Positions 32,631 to 42,329 of a stretch of DNA of 64,000 nucleotides are shown piece after piece; position 1 is the first letter of the stretch, and each line of letters begins with the position of its first letter. The notes beneath the pieces are model-generated. The model was not told where the DNA came from and did no database searches. It saw only the letters and a list, made by a program, of their open reading frames with translations. The position numbers were made by a program, and so were the translations under genes. Source of the stretch: Clostridiales bacterium (lineage in GTDB: Bacteria > Bacillota > Clostridia > Oscillospirales > Acutalibacteraceae); NCBI GenBank assembly GCA_019422525.1, contig JAHZDE010000003.1:124001-188000 (forward strand). The letters run 5' to 3'.

Positions 32631-33023
32631 TCACGGGCCGGTATATTTAACAATTGTTGCAAGATCGGTTTCCGCGCCAGTTTTTTCGGGGGTAAAGCCC
32701 CGCAAGCGCAAAAATTCATTTAGTTCCGGCTCCATGGATTTTATTCGATATGCACCCACGGCAGCACCATAGGAAGCAGCCGAACGCATCAGAGTGTCCG
32801 CCACAAAAACGGCCTCACCGGTCAGCTTATCCAGCGCATATCCCGGCACTTCCATATGCAGCATCCGCAAAACCGAATGGCAGATATCCACTGCAACCCA
32901 GCCCAATTCTTCTTGCCCATCCTGCATCAGCAGTACCCGAGCGTTATCCTCTCCCCTTACCGAAAGGCCGTCCAGCAGGTTTTTTTCCCGCTCCCGGTCT
33001 TCCATTGGCAGAATGGTCAGCAT
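32631..33023 (-). CDS. GNAT-like protein of unknown substrate
   Basis: A 130-residue protein with a weak N-acetyltransferase-like pattern: GWVAVDI strand, the VADTLMRSAASYGAAVGAYRI helix-strand, and a final FLRLRGFTPE turn. The pyrophosphate-binding loop Q/RxxGxG/A is not clear, so acetyl-CoA use is uncertain. The ATG at 33023 is preceded by GGGGGAGG, a strong site, but the start lies within the 3' end of rluB, giving an 80-base overlap in another frame. An internal ATG at 33005 would reduce this slightly. I place it with the rluB-dacF unit. Confidence 0.6.
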   Translation of the reverse strand: MLTILPMEDREREKNLLDGLSVRGEDNARVLLMQDGQEELGWVAVDICHSVLRMLHMEVPGYALDKLTGEAVFVADTLMRSAASYGAAVGAYRIKSMEPELNEFLRLRGFTPEKTGAETDLATIVKYTGP

Positions 33024-33831
33024 ATTTTTTTCCTCCCCCTTGTTTTCCACCGGCCCGTCTGGCGGCAGCAGCCTTTTCAGACTGTTCATTCCGGTTGCGG
33101 CGTTCCGCTTTGGCCGAAGAAGCTGTCAGACTGCGCAGTTCCTCTTTTGTCAATTCCCGATATTGTCCCGGCTGAAGCATCCCCAGCTTTACAGGGCCGA
33201 TTGCCACCCGTTTCAAGCGGGCCACTTCCAGCCCCAGTTGTTCACACATATTCCGGATTTGACGGTTTCTTCCCTCATGCAGTACGATTTCCAGCACGAC
33301 CCGGTCGGACTTCTGTTCCAGCACTTTGACGCCAGCCGGAGCCGTTTTTCTTCCGTCAATCACCATTCCCACCGACATTTGTGTCAACTGGTCTTCCGTA
33401 ACCCCCGGGCGCACCGTAACCCGATAAACCTTCGGCACATGGCGGGAAGGATGGGTCATGGCGTTGGCAAAGGCGCCATCATTGGTCATCAGCAAAAGGC
33501 CTTCAGAGTCTCTGTCCAGCCGTCCCACCGGATACACCCGCTGAGGAACATCTCTCACCAGCTCAGCCACACATTTCCGATTCATTTCGTCCTGCATGGT
33601 GGTAATAAAGCCTCTGGGCTTGTGGAGCATCAAATACACTTTTTCCTTTACCGGCTGTACCGGCGCTCCCTCTACCGTTACGTAGTCCCGGGAAGGATCC
33701 ACCTTGTCGCCAATCTGCGCAGTGCGGCCGTTTACCTGCACTTTTCCAGCGGCAATCAGCTCTTCGGCCTTCCGGCGGGAAGTGACGCCGCAGTCGGAGA
33801 GCATTTTTTGTAATCGAACTTCATTGGGCAT
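32944..33831 (-). CDS. rluB: 23S rRNA pseudouridine synthase, RluB/RsuA family
   Basis: A 295-residue pseudouridine synthase with an N-terminal S4 RNA-binding domain (VRLQKMLSDCGVTSRRKAEEL, residues 4-24) and the catalytic aspartate in GRLDRDSEGLLL. Homologues modify U2605 of 23S rRNA. The start ATG 33831 follows AAAGGAAA. Residues from about 240 onward are a Lys/Arg/Gly/Ala-rich tail, common in this family, and its last 26 codons overlap the start of the next gene. Confidence 0.93.
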   Translation of the reverse strand: MPNEVRLQKMLSDCGVTSRRKAEELIAAGKVQVNGRTAQIGDKVDPSRDYVTVEGAPVQPVKEKVYLMLHKPRGFITTMQDEMNRKCVAELVRDVPQRVYPVGRLDRDSEGLLLMTNDGAFANAMTHPSRHVPKVYRVTVRPGVTEDQLTQMSVGMVIDGRKTAPAGVKVLEQKSDRVVLEIVLHEGRNRQIRNMCEQLGLEVARLKRVAIGPVKLGMLQPGQYRELTKEELRSLTASSAKAERRNRNEQSEKAAAARRAGGKQGGGKKYADHSANGRPGAGKKPAGRPFGKGRG

Positions 33832-33878
33832 AATCTTATTTCCTTTCCTGTTGTTCTCCAATCTTTACTTTTCTTATG

Positions 33879-35033
33879 TTACCCTGTAATTCCGAAAAAT
33901 GCAAGCACCCTTTCCCACCATCCCAGGGTTCTTTCGGGCAAAAGAGCGCTTTCGCCTGCCAGAAGAGGAATTTCCGCCACGGTTTTCTCCTCCAGCACAT
34001 ACCGCACACAACCTACTTGCTCCCCCTTTTGAACAGGCGCATACAAAAATCTGGGAATCTCTACTATCCGGCGCACAGTTCCCTCCTTTGATACCGGCAG
34101 CGCAACTGTTTTAGGTTCCTCTGCCCCCTTCACGGTCAGCTCCCCGATTCCCGCCACAGGTATCCGGCAAGTATATCCGCTTTCATCAAACGTGAGAGTT
34201 GTCATGCAGGAAAAGCCATAATCCAGCAAAGCCTTGTGGTCGTTCCAGTCGTCCGGCGCGTCCAGCGTTACCACTACCAGCCGAACCCCGTCTTTTTCCG
34301 CGGAGGAAACCAGACATCTTCCCGCCTTTTTGGTAAAGCCTGTTTTTACACCGGTACAGCCTTCATACAGCTTTAGCAGTTTATTGTGGTTCTGATAGGT
34401 CACGGTTTTTTCCGGCGAAAGGAACGTAACCTTCATGGACTGGGAACCGGCTATGGCGGCAAAATCCGGATTGCTCATGGCAGCTGCCCCCAGCTTTGCC
34501 ATATCCAGCGCCGTAGAATAATGGGTGTCTCCGTCCAGCCCGGAAGGGGTGTCGAAATGGGTATTGGTCATTCCCAGCTCTTTTGCCCGCAGATTCATTC
34601 TCTCCACAAACGCTTCCCGGGAACCGCTAATGGCAATGGCCGCGGAATTAGCCGCATCGTTTCCCGAAACCGTCAGCATTCCCACCGCCAAATCATGCAG
34701 GGTCAGCCGGTCTCCTTCGCGCAGTCCCATAGAGGAGCCCTCCACCAACACCATTTCCCGGGTAATTTCCACCTCCCGATTATCAATGGCTGCTTCCTCC
34801 AATGTCAGCAAAGCGGTCATAATTTTGGTAGTGCTGGCCATGGCTCGCTGTTCGGTGCCGTTTTTTTCAAAAAGCACCTCTCCGGTGTCCATGTGAATCA
34901 CCGCGGCGCACCGGGCCGATACAGAAGGGGTTTCCTGCGCGGAAACCGGTACAAAAAAAGCCGGCAGGACCAGTGCCAAAGGCAAAATGGCCGATGCCAG
35001 CATTTTTTTGACCAAATATGAGGCTGTTTTCAT
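33879..35033 (-). CDS. dacF: D-alanyl-D-alanine carboxypeptidase (PBP5/DacF type)
   Basis: A 384-residue secreted carboxypeptidase that trims peptidoglycan pentapeptides. A signal peptide covers about residues 1-32 (hydrophobic core LASAILPLALVLPAFFV, then VSA-Q). The penicillin-binding motifs are STTK (SxxK), SGNDAAN (SxN) and KTG in GVKTGFTKKAG. A C-terminal beta domain (PBP5_C) ends in a weak amphipathic helix for membrane attachment. DacF-type enzymes act on spore cortex in Bacillus. It lies between ytfJ and rluB in a unit with chromosome-segregation and sporulation genes. Confidence 0.95.
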   Translation of the reverse strand: MKTASYLVKKMLASAILPLALVLPAFFVPVSAQETPSVSARCAAVIHMDTGEVLFEKNGTEQRAMASTTKIMTALLTLEEAAIDNREVEITREMVLVEGSSMGLREGDRLTLHDLAVGMLTVSGNDAANSAAIAISGSREAFVERMNLRAKELGMTNTHFDTPSGLDGDTHYSTALDMAKLGAAAMSNPDFAAIAGSQSMKVTFLSPEKTVTYQNHNKLLKLYEGCTGVKTGFTKKAGRCLVSSAEKDGVRLVVVTLDAPDDWNDHKALLDYGFSCMTTLTFDESGYTCRIPVAGIGELTVKGAEEPKTVALPVSKEGTVRRIVEIPRFLYAPVQKGEQVGCVRYVLEEKTVAEIPLLAGESALLPERTLGWWERVLAFFGITG

Positions 35034-35143
35034 AGAATACCACCCTTTCGGCAAGGTTCCGGCCGGGGCCGTACCTTTCAGTTTATGCCTGTGCCGGCGG
35101 TGGTATGCGCCTTTGATTTGTAAGAATGCAAAACCAAAATCTT

Positions 35144-35608
35144 TTAGATTCCGGATGCCTCTGTATCGGTTTCCGGGCCATCTGTTTTCTGTGCTTCTTC
35201 TACTACTTTCGAAGTTTTTTCAGCTTCTTTCTGTTTTTTGTTCTTATTCAGCAGCCCTGTCACAGCATCCATAAATCCCGGAGCCATCCCGATAATCCGG
35301 TCAACCGAGCTATTAAAGGGGTCCAACTGCAAAAGCCGCACGTTTCCATTGCTGACCGTCAGAAATGCAATAGGAGTAATGGTGACGCCGGCACCGGCAC
35401 CTCCGCCAAACAGTTCCCGGTTAGGCTGCGTTTTAGAGGGCAAATCAGAACCGCCGGAAGCAAAGCCATAGCTGACCTTGGAAATCGGGATAATCACCGT
35501 TCCGTCCTCGGTAGTAATGGGGTCGCCGATTACAGTGTTCACGTCGGCCATTTCCTTAATTTTGTCCATGGTTGTCCCCATCATGCTTTCAATAGGATGT
35601 TCGCTCAT
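35144..35608 (-). CDS. ytfJ: GerW/YtfJ family sporulation protein
   Basis: A 154-residue protein beginning MSEHPIESMMGTTMDKIKEM, with the central GDPITTEDGTVIIPISKVSYG and a Gly-rich GGGAGAG turn, diagnostic of the YtfJ/GerW family needed for nutrient germination in some Bacillus. The ATG at 35608 is preferred over a GTG three codons earlier, both near GGTGG. The C-terminus is a charged Lys/Glu/Thr tail. It sits after a DUF2953 protein, the same order seen in many Firmicutes. Confidence 0.94.
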   Translation of the reverse strand: MSEHPIESMMGTTMDKIKEMADVNTVIGDPITTEDGTVIIPISKVSYGFASGGSDLPSKTQPNRELFGGGAGAGVTITPIAFLTVSNGNVRLLQLDPFNSSVDRIIGMAPGFMDAVTGLLNKNKKQKEAEKTSKVVEEAQKTDGPETDTEASGI

Positions 35609-35689
35609 AAATTCCACCAGCCTTTATTTTTTAATGTTCTTACCGTTATGGATTGATAAATATAAAAAACAGGCACGCCCGTTTTTTTC

Positions 35690-36418
35690 TTATTTTTCTT
35701 TGGGACTTTTGGGCTTGACAGGAAGTTGGAACTCTTTCGCTTCTTCCAACTCCCGATTAGCCCGTACCATTCGGCCAAGCAGCCGAAACAGTCCGCCAAG
35801 TGCACTGCTTATGACAAATATGGGAAGAATCCGGCCGATAAAAGAAAATCGTATGTCACTTTCTTTTCTGTCAAAATCCGGCTGTACTGTTATCCCATAT
35901 TTCCGGCATTTGCAGCCCTGCAGAATGATTCCCACAGCTGGGTATACTACCCCGCAAAGCTTACCATATAAAACAGCGGTTTCAGCGGCATCTTCCCCGC
36001 CGATTGTCAGCAGCAGGTCAAACTTTTTTACCACTACATGACGCCACAGTTTTTTCAGTGTCCCTCCGGCAATTCCCACCAAATCTTTCAGCAAAGAGAG
36101 AAGCCCTGAAACACCCTGATATTTCGTAATTTCCTTGACTTTGTCTTTCAGACCGCCCTGCTTCTGCTTTTTTTCCTCAGCCTTTCCTTTCTCAGAAGGC
36201 TTTTGAGTCTTTGAACCGCCCTTTTTCTTCTTTTTTTTGCGGGGCGGTTTTTTACCGTCCTCCTCTTCTTCCTCTACTGGAAGAATTGGAATTCGAAATC
36301 CAGCAATCCGCAGCCATAAAAACACCTCATCCCGATACTCCACCCGAACTCCTACCGGCAAAAGGAGAATGAGCAGCAGCAGGCACAGCACTGCCCCTGC
36401 AATATACCATCCAATCAT
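35690..36418 (-). CDS. DUF2953 membrane protein
   Basis: A 242-residue protein with an N-terminal membrane span (residues 1-22), the strand-rich VGVRVEYRDEVFLWLRIAG segment, a very lysine-rich linker at about 50-85, and a C-terminal DUF2953 region that includes LYGKLCGVVYPAVGI. Homologues in Firmicutes lie beside ytfJ and scpAB, and are thought to be sporulation-associated, with no biochemical role known. Start ATG 36418 follows GGAGGAGAG. Confidence 0.88.
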   Translation of the reverse strand: MIGWYIAGAVLCLLLLILLLPVGVRVEYRDEVFLWLRIAGFRIPILPVEEEEEDGKKPPRKKKKKKGGSKTQKPSEKGKAEEKKQKQGGLKDKVKEITKYQGVSGLLSLLKDLVGIAGGTLKKLWRHVVVKKFDLLLTIGGEDAAETAVLYGKLCGVVYPAVGIILQGCKCRKYGITVQPDFDRKESDIRFSFIGRILPIFVISSALGGLFRLLGRMVRANRELEEAKEFQLPVKPKSPKEK

Positions 36419-36454
36419 GGCTCTCCTCCTTTTTCCGTCTGGTTGTTCACAGTA

Positions 36455-37045
36455 TCAGTCCTGTGGCGGCACAGCTGTTTTTTCTTCCTCCGCTTGCTGC
36501 TTTTGCGGCAGAGGCGGCAGCTCCTGTAAGGAATGGATATTCAGACACCGAAGGAAATCAGGCGTTGTTCCATACAAAAGAGGGCGTCCCGGCAGTTCCA
36601 GTCTGCCTTTTTCTTCCACCAGCCCTTTTGTAGACAAACCACTGATAACAGCGCTGCAATCCACGCCACGCACCTGTTCTACATAGGCCTTCGTTACTGG
36701 CTGATTGTAGGCAATTACCGCCAGCACTTCCATGGCCGCCTGGGAAAGCGGGGTATTCCGGCGCATTTCCAGCGTCTTTCGTACAGTTTCTCCATATTCA
36801 GAAGCGGTACACATTTGCACATAGCCGTCCAGCTTTACCAGCCGGATTCCACGCCCTTCTTGGTTATACTCCTCCATCAGGCAATCCATCAGCTCGTCCA
36901 TCTGACTCTCGCTGATTTCCAGCACCTGCGCCATATGGCTGATGGAAACCGGATCCCCGCTGGCAAAAATAATCGCCTCAGCTGCTCCAAACTGCTTTTT
37001 TTCGCTGCCGGAGCGTTTATTCTTCTTTTCGTTTCCGTAAGCCAT
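36455..37045 (-). CDS. scpB: segregation and condensation protein B
   Basis: ScpB forms, with ScpA and Smc, the bacterial condensin. The 196-residue protein has paired winged-helix domains. The family motif VLAVIAYNQPVTKAYVEQVRG is present. It overlaps the scpA stop by 29 bases, which indicates translational coupling. A Gln/Glu-rich tail closes the chain. Confidence 0.96.
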   Translation of the reverse strand: MAYGNEKKNKRSGSEKKQFGAAEAIIFASGDPVSISHMAQVLEISESQMDELMDCLMEEYNQEGRGIRLVKLDGYVQMCTASEYGETVRKTLEMRRNTPLSQAAMEVLAVIAYNQPVTKAYVEQVRGVDCSAVISGLSTKGLVEEKGRLELPGRPLLYGTTPDFLRCLNIHSLQELPPLPQKQQAEEEKTAVPPQD

Positions 37046-37757
37046 GATGTCTGCCTCCTTCTGTCAGCCGCAGCTGTGCGTTGTCCCCTTCGCCTTCCAC
37101 CCGAATCCGCTTGCCTTTAATCAATTCCAACACCGCTAAAAACGCCGCGACCCGCTCACTTTTTTCCTGTTTTTCCCCAAAAAGCCGGGACCAGGATACA
37201 CTGCCCCGTTTCCAAAGTTTTCGCAGGACAAACACGATTTGAGACGTAACAGAAACAATGGGGTGGGTTACGATTCCGTCAAAAGACTCAGGGGCAGGTG
37301 GCTGAAACCGCTTGCTCCTGCCAGCTGCACTAAGGTAGGCCTGAAAAATTTCCTGGGGCGTGTGATGGCGGCGGTAGGTATAATCCACCGGCAGCTCCAT
37401 CGGCTTTCGTACAATACGGTCGAAAGAAAAGGTTTCGGCCAGTTTTCCCGCCATTTGCCGGCAAAGCTGATATTCCATCAACTCGCCCGCCAGCTGTGCC
37501 CGAAGCTCTTTTTCTTCCTCATGCTTTGGCAGCAGGGAAACCGTTTTAAGATAAACCAGCCGGGCGGCCATATCCAGAAACTCGCTGGCTACCTCCATGT
37601 CCAATTCCTGCATGGCACGGATATGCGCCAGATACTGCTCCAACAACTCGGAAATGGAGACATCATAGATGCTTACTTTATTTTTGGAAAGCAGGGTGAG
37701 CAAAAGGTCCAACGGGCCTTCAAACCCCTCCAGCTTATAGGTTATCTTTTCCATCAA
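37017..37757 (-). CDS. scpA: segregation and condensation protein A
   Basis: ScpA is the kleisin subunit linking Smc heads. The 246-residue chain begins with ITYKLEGFEGPLDLLLTL, the hallmark of the family, and ends with a winged-helix domain that contacts Smc. Two methionines begin the frame and either could start. It lies 8 bp after the M50 protease and overlaps scpB. Confidence 0.96.
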   Translation of the reverse strand: MMEKITYKLEGFEGPLDLLLTLLSKNKVSIYDVSISELLEQYLAHIRAMQELDMEVASEFLDMAARLVYLKTVSLLPKHEEEKELRAQLAGELMEYQLCRQMAGKLAETFSFDRIVRKPMELPVDYTYRRHHTPQEIFQAYLSAAGRSKRFQPPAPESFDGIVTHPIVSVTSQIVFVLRKLWKRGSVSWSRLFGEKQEKSERVAAFLAVLELIKGKRIRVEGEGDNAQLRLTEGGRHHGLRKRKEE

Positions 37758-37765
37758 TCCATAAA

Positions 37766-38470
37766 TTATAACAGCCCGAACAATTCAAAGGGCAGGGCAG
37801 ACAGCCAAAGAATCCCGTTCAGTGCGGCATCCTGCGCCATGTTCAGAGGTCGGTCCAGCACGCCGCTGAACAACAGCAGGAACAGCACCATGACAATCAC
37901 ATTCTGATAGCGATAATAGGCGTTCATAGCACGGTCGGAAAGAAACGCACTGACAATCCGGGAACCATCCAGCGGCGGAATAGGCAGCAGATTAAAGACT
38001 GCCAGCGCCACATTAACGGTGATATAAGCGCTGAAAAAGGATGTCACACCAATATACACTCCTACCGGAGCACTGGGCAAAACGAAGAGATAGAGGGCAA
38101 AATAGAGGATTCCGCCCACCAGTGCCGCCAAAAAATTGGAGACAGGCCCAGCCAGCGCAGTAATGGCCATGTCCCGCTTGGGCTTTTTAAAGTTCCAGGG
38201 ATTCACCGGCACCGGCTTTGCCCATCCGAAACCAAACAGCAGCAAAAACAGGGCGCCGAATGGGTCCAAGCTGGCAAGAGGATTCAAAGTCAAACGACCG
38301 GCAGCCCGAGCGGTGTGGTCGCCCAATTTTTCGGCCATCCAGCCATGGGCATATTCATGCAGGGGTAAAATACAGAAAATGACAAACAGGGTTGCCACAA
38401 TTTGCATCAGGATAGATTCTCCGCTGACGGATTGGCCGGCCAGCAAAGCACGAAGAGCAGAAATCAGCAT
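37766..38470 (-). CDS. site-2 protease family protein (M50, zinc)
   Basis: A 234-residue intramembrane protease with the zinc motif HEYAH in LPLHEYAHGWMAEKLGDH and the third ligand in PIPPLDGSRI. About six hydrophobic segments are present. This subfamily (FwdE/YwhC-type) lacks a PDZ domain, and its role is unknown; it differs from the SpoIVFB-like protein at 10.2 kb. The ATG at 38470 follows AAGGAG. It is the first gene of a long - strand unit with scpAB. Confidence 0.9.
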   Translation of the reverse strand: MLISALRALLAGQSVSGESILMQIVATLFVIFCILPLHEYAHGWMAEKLGDHTARAAGRLTLNPLASLDPFGALFLLLFGFGWAKPVPVNPWNFKKPKRDMAITALAGPVSNFLAALVGGILYFALYLFVLPSAPVGVYIGVTSFFSAYITVNVALAVFNLLPIPPLDGSRIVSAFLSDRAMNAYYRYQNVIVMVLFLLLFSGVLDRPLNMAQDAALNGILWLSALPFELFGLL

Positions 38471-38606
38471 AAAATTCTCCTTTTGTTTCAGTCTTGAATT
38501 CACATGCGAAAAGTGTCTTTTTCCTGAGCTTCCAGGCAGAAGTCACTGATATAAACGGCAAATAAAAGTTTGATACTCATACTACCAACCGTCTATTATG
38601 GCTTAC

Positions 38607-38635
38607 ATTATAATACGAACCAAAATAAATTACAA
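38607..38635 (-). promoter_or_regulatory. SigA-type promoter of the M50-scpAB-dacF-rluB unit
   Basis: On the - strand TTGTAA (38630-38635), a 17-base spacer and TATAAT (38607-38612) give a strong match. Transcription runs through a leader of about 130 bases with no clear regulatory fold. Confidence 0.85.
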
Positions 38636-38672
38636 GAAATCCCGGAAAATCCCCTCAATTGTTACCAATTGT

Positions 38673-41600
38673 TTACAAAATATGGCCCTCTCCCACAGTC
38701 TGGTTCAGATAGAAGGAATACAGCAAACACTCCTTTACCTGCATTCCCGTCATGTCGGAAACCGCCCGGGCATATAATTTGAGCTGCGTTTCATACCGTT
38801 TCCAAAGTTCTTCCGGCTCCCGAATCCGGTCGGTTTTATAATCCACCAGCACAAGCCCGCCGTTTTCTTCAAATACGCAGTCTACCACACCCTGCAGCAC
38901 CACCGGCTCTTCTGCCATCTCACCGGTCAGCTCTGGCTTTACCTCTTTGGCCGGCAGCTCTGCCATAAACCGGGTTTCCCGCATGACGTTTTTCGAAGAT
39001 AGAATCCGTTTTCCCAGTTTTCCAGCAAAAAACTTCGATACCCGCAAAAGCTCCACTGCATCTCCCTGCTCTTTTGTGAGAAAACCTTCCTCTACCAGAC
39101 GCTCCCGCTCCTGCCCAGGATTCAGGCAGGCATCTTCATACCGGGCGAACTGCATGTAGGTGTGAAGGGCTGTGCCCCGCTCTGCCGGCGTCATTCCCTT
39201 ATGGCTGAGAAACGCTGGACGAGACAGGCTGCCGGCCATCTCTTCCCCACCTGCCTGCTCTTCTGCAAAGCCGGAGGCTGACACCTTGGCCGGCACATCC
39301 GCCAGTGCGGCAAAGGGATACTGCCAGTCGAGCGCCTGCTTCAGCCGCACAAAAAGCGCTTCATCCGGCTGCGGTAGAATTCTTTCTTCTTGTACCAGCG
39401 ACACCGTTGGAGCGTCCGGGCGCAGTACCCGAATATCCCATGGAGTGTAATCCGGTACTCGCAGCACCAACTCTTCCTCTGCCATAGCCCGGTCCCGAAG
39501 AATTTTTCCATCAGGATGACGCAATGCGCAGCTCAGCAGCCAATCGGAAAGGCTGGTCGCGCCCCGTACCGTATATTCCGGTAATTTTTCGTCTTTGGTC
39601 AGTCCAGCAGCCAGCTTGCCCAGGGTTTTATCTGCATCTTTAAGGGTGGCGAGCAAAATCAGCTTTTCCTTTGCCCGAGTCATGGCTACATACAGTACCC
39701 GCAATTCTTCCGACATAGTTTCCCTGTCAAGTTCCAGCCGAATGGCTTCTCTTGGAAGTGTGGAAAAACGTGCCGGGGAATCGGGAGCTTTCAGCCTTAC
39801 GCCCAGCCCCAGCTCCGGGTGAAGCAGAGCATCATCCTTTTCCCGATTAAACAGCCGCCCGCAGCCGGCCACAATACATATGGGAAATTCCAGCCCCTTG
39901 GATTTGTGGATACTCATAATGCGCACCACATCTTCCCCTTCGGAACCATTGGCAGCAGGGGCTAAATCGGCTTTCTGCTTTTCCAGCCTGTCAATAAACC
40001 GGATAAACCCGGACAGCCCATTATAACCCGAACCTTCATAGCGCTTGGCATACCGGTGCAGAAGCCGCAGGTTGGCAAGCCTTCCTTCCCCGCCGGGAAG
40101 GGTCTGTACCAAATTCCGGTAGCCGGTTTCTTCATAGAGAAAATTGAGAAACTCATCAGAGGGCATAGAGGCTGCCACCGTGCGGAACCGTTCCAGCGCC
40201 TGTAAAAATGCTGCACATCGGGCATCCTTTTCGGCATGACGCACCACCGCCAGATATAAAGGCAGGCTCCGGTCTTCCAGACGGATGTCCGCCATATCGT
40301 CGGGAGTAAAGCCATAAATAGGGCTCATAAGCACTGCCAGCAAGGGGATGTCCTGCATGGGATTATCCACCACTCGCAGAAGGGACAGCATGAGCGCCAC
40401 TTCTGCCGCCGCAAAGAATCCGCCTACCGAGGCAGCCCATGCAGGAACGCCGCACACGGCCATTTCCTGTGCATAAAAAGGCGCAACCTTGTTGGCACTG
40501 CGCAATAGCACACAGAAATCCCGGTACCGGGCCGGACGCTGTACTCCATTTTCCGTGACGAGAAAGCCGTTTTCCATCATTTCCCGAATAATCCCGGCAA
40601 TATGTCGGCCTTCCAGCGTGGCAGCCTGCTCTTCTTCCTCGCACAAAGAGCTGTCCAGTATATCCAGCCTGGTCTCACAGCCGGACTGTGCAGGGTAAAC
40701 CGCTCCAGCAGCAAGCCGTTCCGTACCAGTATATTCCACGTCGCCGATTTTGGCGGACATAATCTGCCCGAACACGAAATTGACCGAATCCGTCACCTCC
40801 TGCCGGGACCGGAAGTTTTTGTCCAGCACCACACAGGCCGGATGGTTTTTCTTTTCCCGGTCATAGGGGGCGAATTCTTCCCGATAGCGAAGGAAAATCC
40901 GAGGCATTGCCTGCCGGAAGCTGTAAATACTCTGTTTTACATCGCCCACCATAAAGCGGTTATTCCCGTTTTGTGAGAGGGCCTGGAACAATAAATCCTG
41001 CGCTTCGTTGGTATCCTGATATTCGTCCACCATAATTTCGTCAAAGCGTTTGGATAGGGCAACTGCATCCTTGGTAGGTCGAAACCCTCCTTTCGGGTCT
41101 TCTTCTGCCAGCAGGCGAATGGCCCAATGCTCCAAATCGCCAAAGTCGGCGGCCTTTTTCTCCATCTTCTTTTCGTCCAGCCGCTTGGAAAAACGCAGGA
41201 CACACTCAAACAGCTTTTCTACCAGCGGAGCCATGCGGGTCAAATCCTCCCGACAGTCTTCCTGGGTGAGAACAAAGCTCCCCGCCAACTTTTTCAAAGT
41301 CTCTTTGGCCTCGTCCCGGGCAGCGGCAATGCGGATTTTCAGCAGGTCGTCCTTGTAACCTTTTGGCGCACGAAGCGTAGAAAATGAAGCATTTTGCAGG
41401 CCGGAAGACAGCTTATCCCAATCCCTGCTGGCAGCAAGGGCTTTCAGCCTTTCCGCCTGGTCTTTTTCGGCAGCCAGCACCGGCGCAAATTTGTCATACA
41501 GGATGGAATCCTCTTCCGAAAGGGCAAGGGCGCTTTTCAGCATCTGGATGCAGTAGGAAAGCACCTCTTCCCCATAGGATAGCAGCGTTTTTCCCCACAC

Positions 41601-42227
41601 CGTTTCTTCCACCAGCTGGGCCGGGTTATAAAGAGCGGCCACCTGCCGCAGCCAGCGCTCCGGGAATGGATGACTGCGGATAAAATCGTAAAGATTCAAT
41701 AGCGTGTTGCGCAGCCGAAAGTCATCTCGGCCAGGACTAAAGGCCTCGGAAAGGGCATCAAAGACCTCATCCTGTTCCTCATGATAAGCGGAAAGGACCT
41801 CATCGGCAGCTTCTCCTCGAAGAACGGTCATCTCGCTTTCCTCACAGATACGGAAATCCTGGGGAATATTCAGCTTGTAAAAATTTTCCCGGACCAGCTC
41901 GCTGCAAAAGCTGTGAACCGTGCTGATTCTGGCCTGAGGAAGCAGTAGCTGCTGCCGTTTCAGCCGCTCATTATTCGGGTCCTCCCGCAGTAATTCCGCC
42001 AGCCGTTTGGCAATACGTTCCCGCATCTCCTGCGCTGCTGCACGGGTAAATGTCACCACCAGCAAGCGGTCAATGCTGCCGGGCGTATGGGGGTCGGTAA
42101 TCCGGGCAATAATCCGCTGTACCAGTACCGCCGTTTTTCCAGAGCCTGCCGCTGCCGAAACCAACAGCGTCCCCTCCCGGGCATCAATTGCGTCCTGCTG
42201 CTCCCGAGTCCATTTCCGTTCTGCCAT
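38673..42227 (-). CDS. addA: helicase-exonuclease AddAB subunit A
   Basis: AddA is the 3'-5' helicase/nuclease subunit of the DNA double-strand-break processing enzyme. The 1184-residue protein has the UvrD-type helicase domains with Walker A AAAGSGKT at about residues 26-33, Walker B VDEYQDTN, and a C-terminal RecB-type nuclease with the LVDYKTDR motif that contains the metal-binding residues. It starts at ATG 42227 behind AGGAGG. Its usual partner gene addB is not adjacent but lies 6.7 kb away on the opposite strand (48968-52288). Confidence 0.97.
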   Translation of the reverse strand: MAERKWTREQQDAIDAREGTLLVSAAAGSGKTAVLVQRIIARITDPHTPGSIDRLLVVTFTRAAAQEMRERIAKRLAELLREDPNNERLKRQQLLLPQARISTVHSFCSELVRENFYKLNIPQDFRICEESEMTVLRGEAADEVLSAYHEEQDEVFDALSEAFSPGRDDFRLRNTLLNLYDFIRSHPFPERWLRQVAALYNPAQLVEETVWGKTLLSYGEEVLSYCIQMLKSALALSEEDSILYDKFAPVLAAEKDQAERLKALAASRDWDKLSSGLQNASFSTLRAPKGYKDDLLKIRIAAARDEAKETLKKLAGSFVLTQEDCREDLTRMAPLVEKLFECVLRFSKRLDEKKMEKKAADFGDLEHWAIRLLAEEDPKGGFRPTKDAVALSKRFDEIMVDEYQDTNEAQDLLFQALSQNGNNRFMVGDVKQSIYSFRQAMPRIFLRYREEFAPYDREKKNHPACVVLDKNFRSRQEVTDSVNFVFGQIMSAKIGDVEYTGTERLAAGAVYPAQSGCETRLDILDSSLCEEEEQAATLEGRHIAGIIREMMENGFLVTENGVQRPARYRDFCVLLRSANKVAPFYAQEMAVCGVPAWAASVGGFFAAAEVALMLSLLRVVDNPMQDIPLLAVLMSPIYGFTPDDMADIRLEDRSLPLYLAVVRHAEKDARCAAFLQALERFRTVAASMPSDEFLNFLYEETGYRNLVQTLPGGEGRLANLRLLHRYAKRYEGSGYNGLSGFIRFIDRLEKQKADLAPAANGSEGEDVVRIMSIHKSKGLEFPICIVAGCGRLFNREKDDALLHPELGLGVRLKAPDSPARFSTLPREAIRLELDRETMSEELRVLYVAMTRAKEKLILLATLKDADKTLGKLAAGLTKDEKLPEYTVRGATSLSDWLLSCALRHPDGKILRDRAMAEEELVLRVPDYTPWDIRVLRPDAPTVSLVQEERILPQPDEALFVRLKQALDWQYPFAALADVPAKVSASGFAEEQAGGEEMAGSLSRPAFLSHKGMTPAERGTALHTYMQFARYEDACLNPGQERERLVEEGFLTKEQGDAVELLRVSKFFAGKLGKRILSSKNVMRETRFMAELPAKEVKPELTGEMAEEPVVLQGVVDCVFEENGGLVLVDYKTDRIREPEELWKRYETQLKLYARAVSDMTGMQVKECLLYSFYLNQTVGEGHIL

Positions 42228-42253
42228 AGCCTTGCGCCTCCTTTGAAGCTATG

Positions 42254-42293
42254 AAAAAAGGGCCCTTTCAGCCGGGAAGCTAAAAAAGGCCCC
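42254..42293 (-). terminator. intrinsic terminator of prfB
   Basis: On the - strand a GGGGCC...GGCCC stem with interior TTTAGC/GCTGAAA pairs ends in TTTTTT (complement 42254-42259). It lies between prfB and addA on the same strand. Confidence 0.8.
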
Positions 42294-42329
42294 ATTCAAT
42301 TTATTTTATCAAACCCGCGGTTTTTTCCG

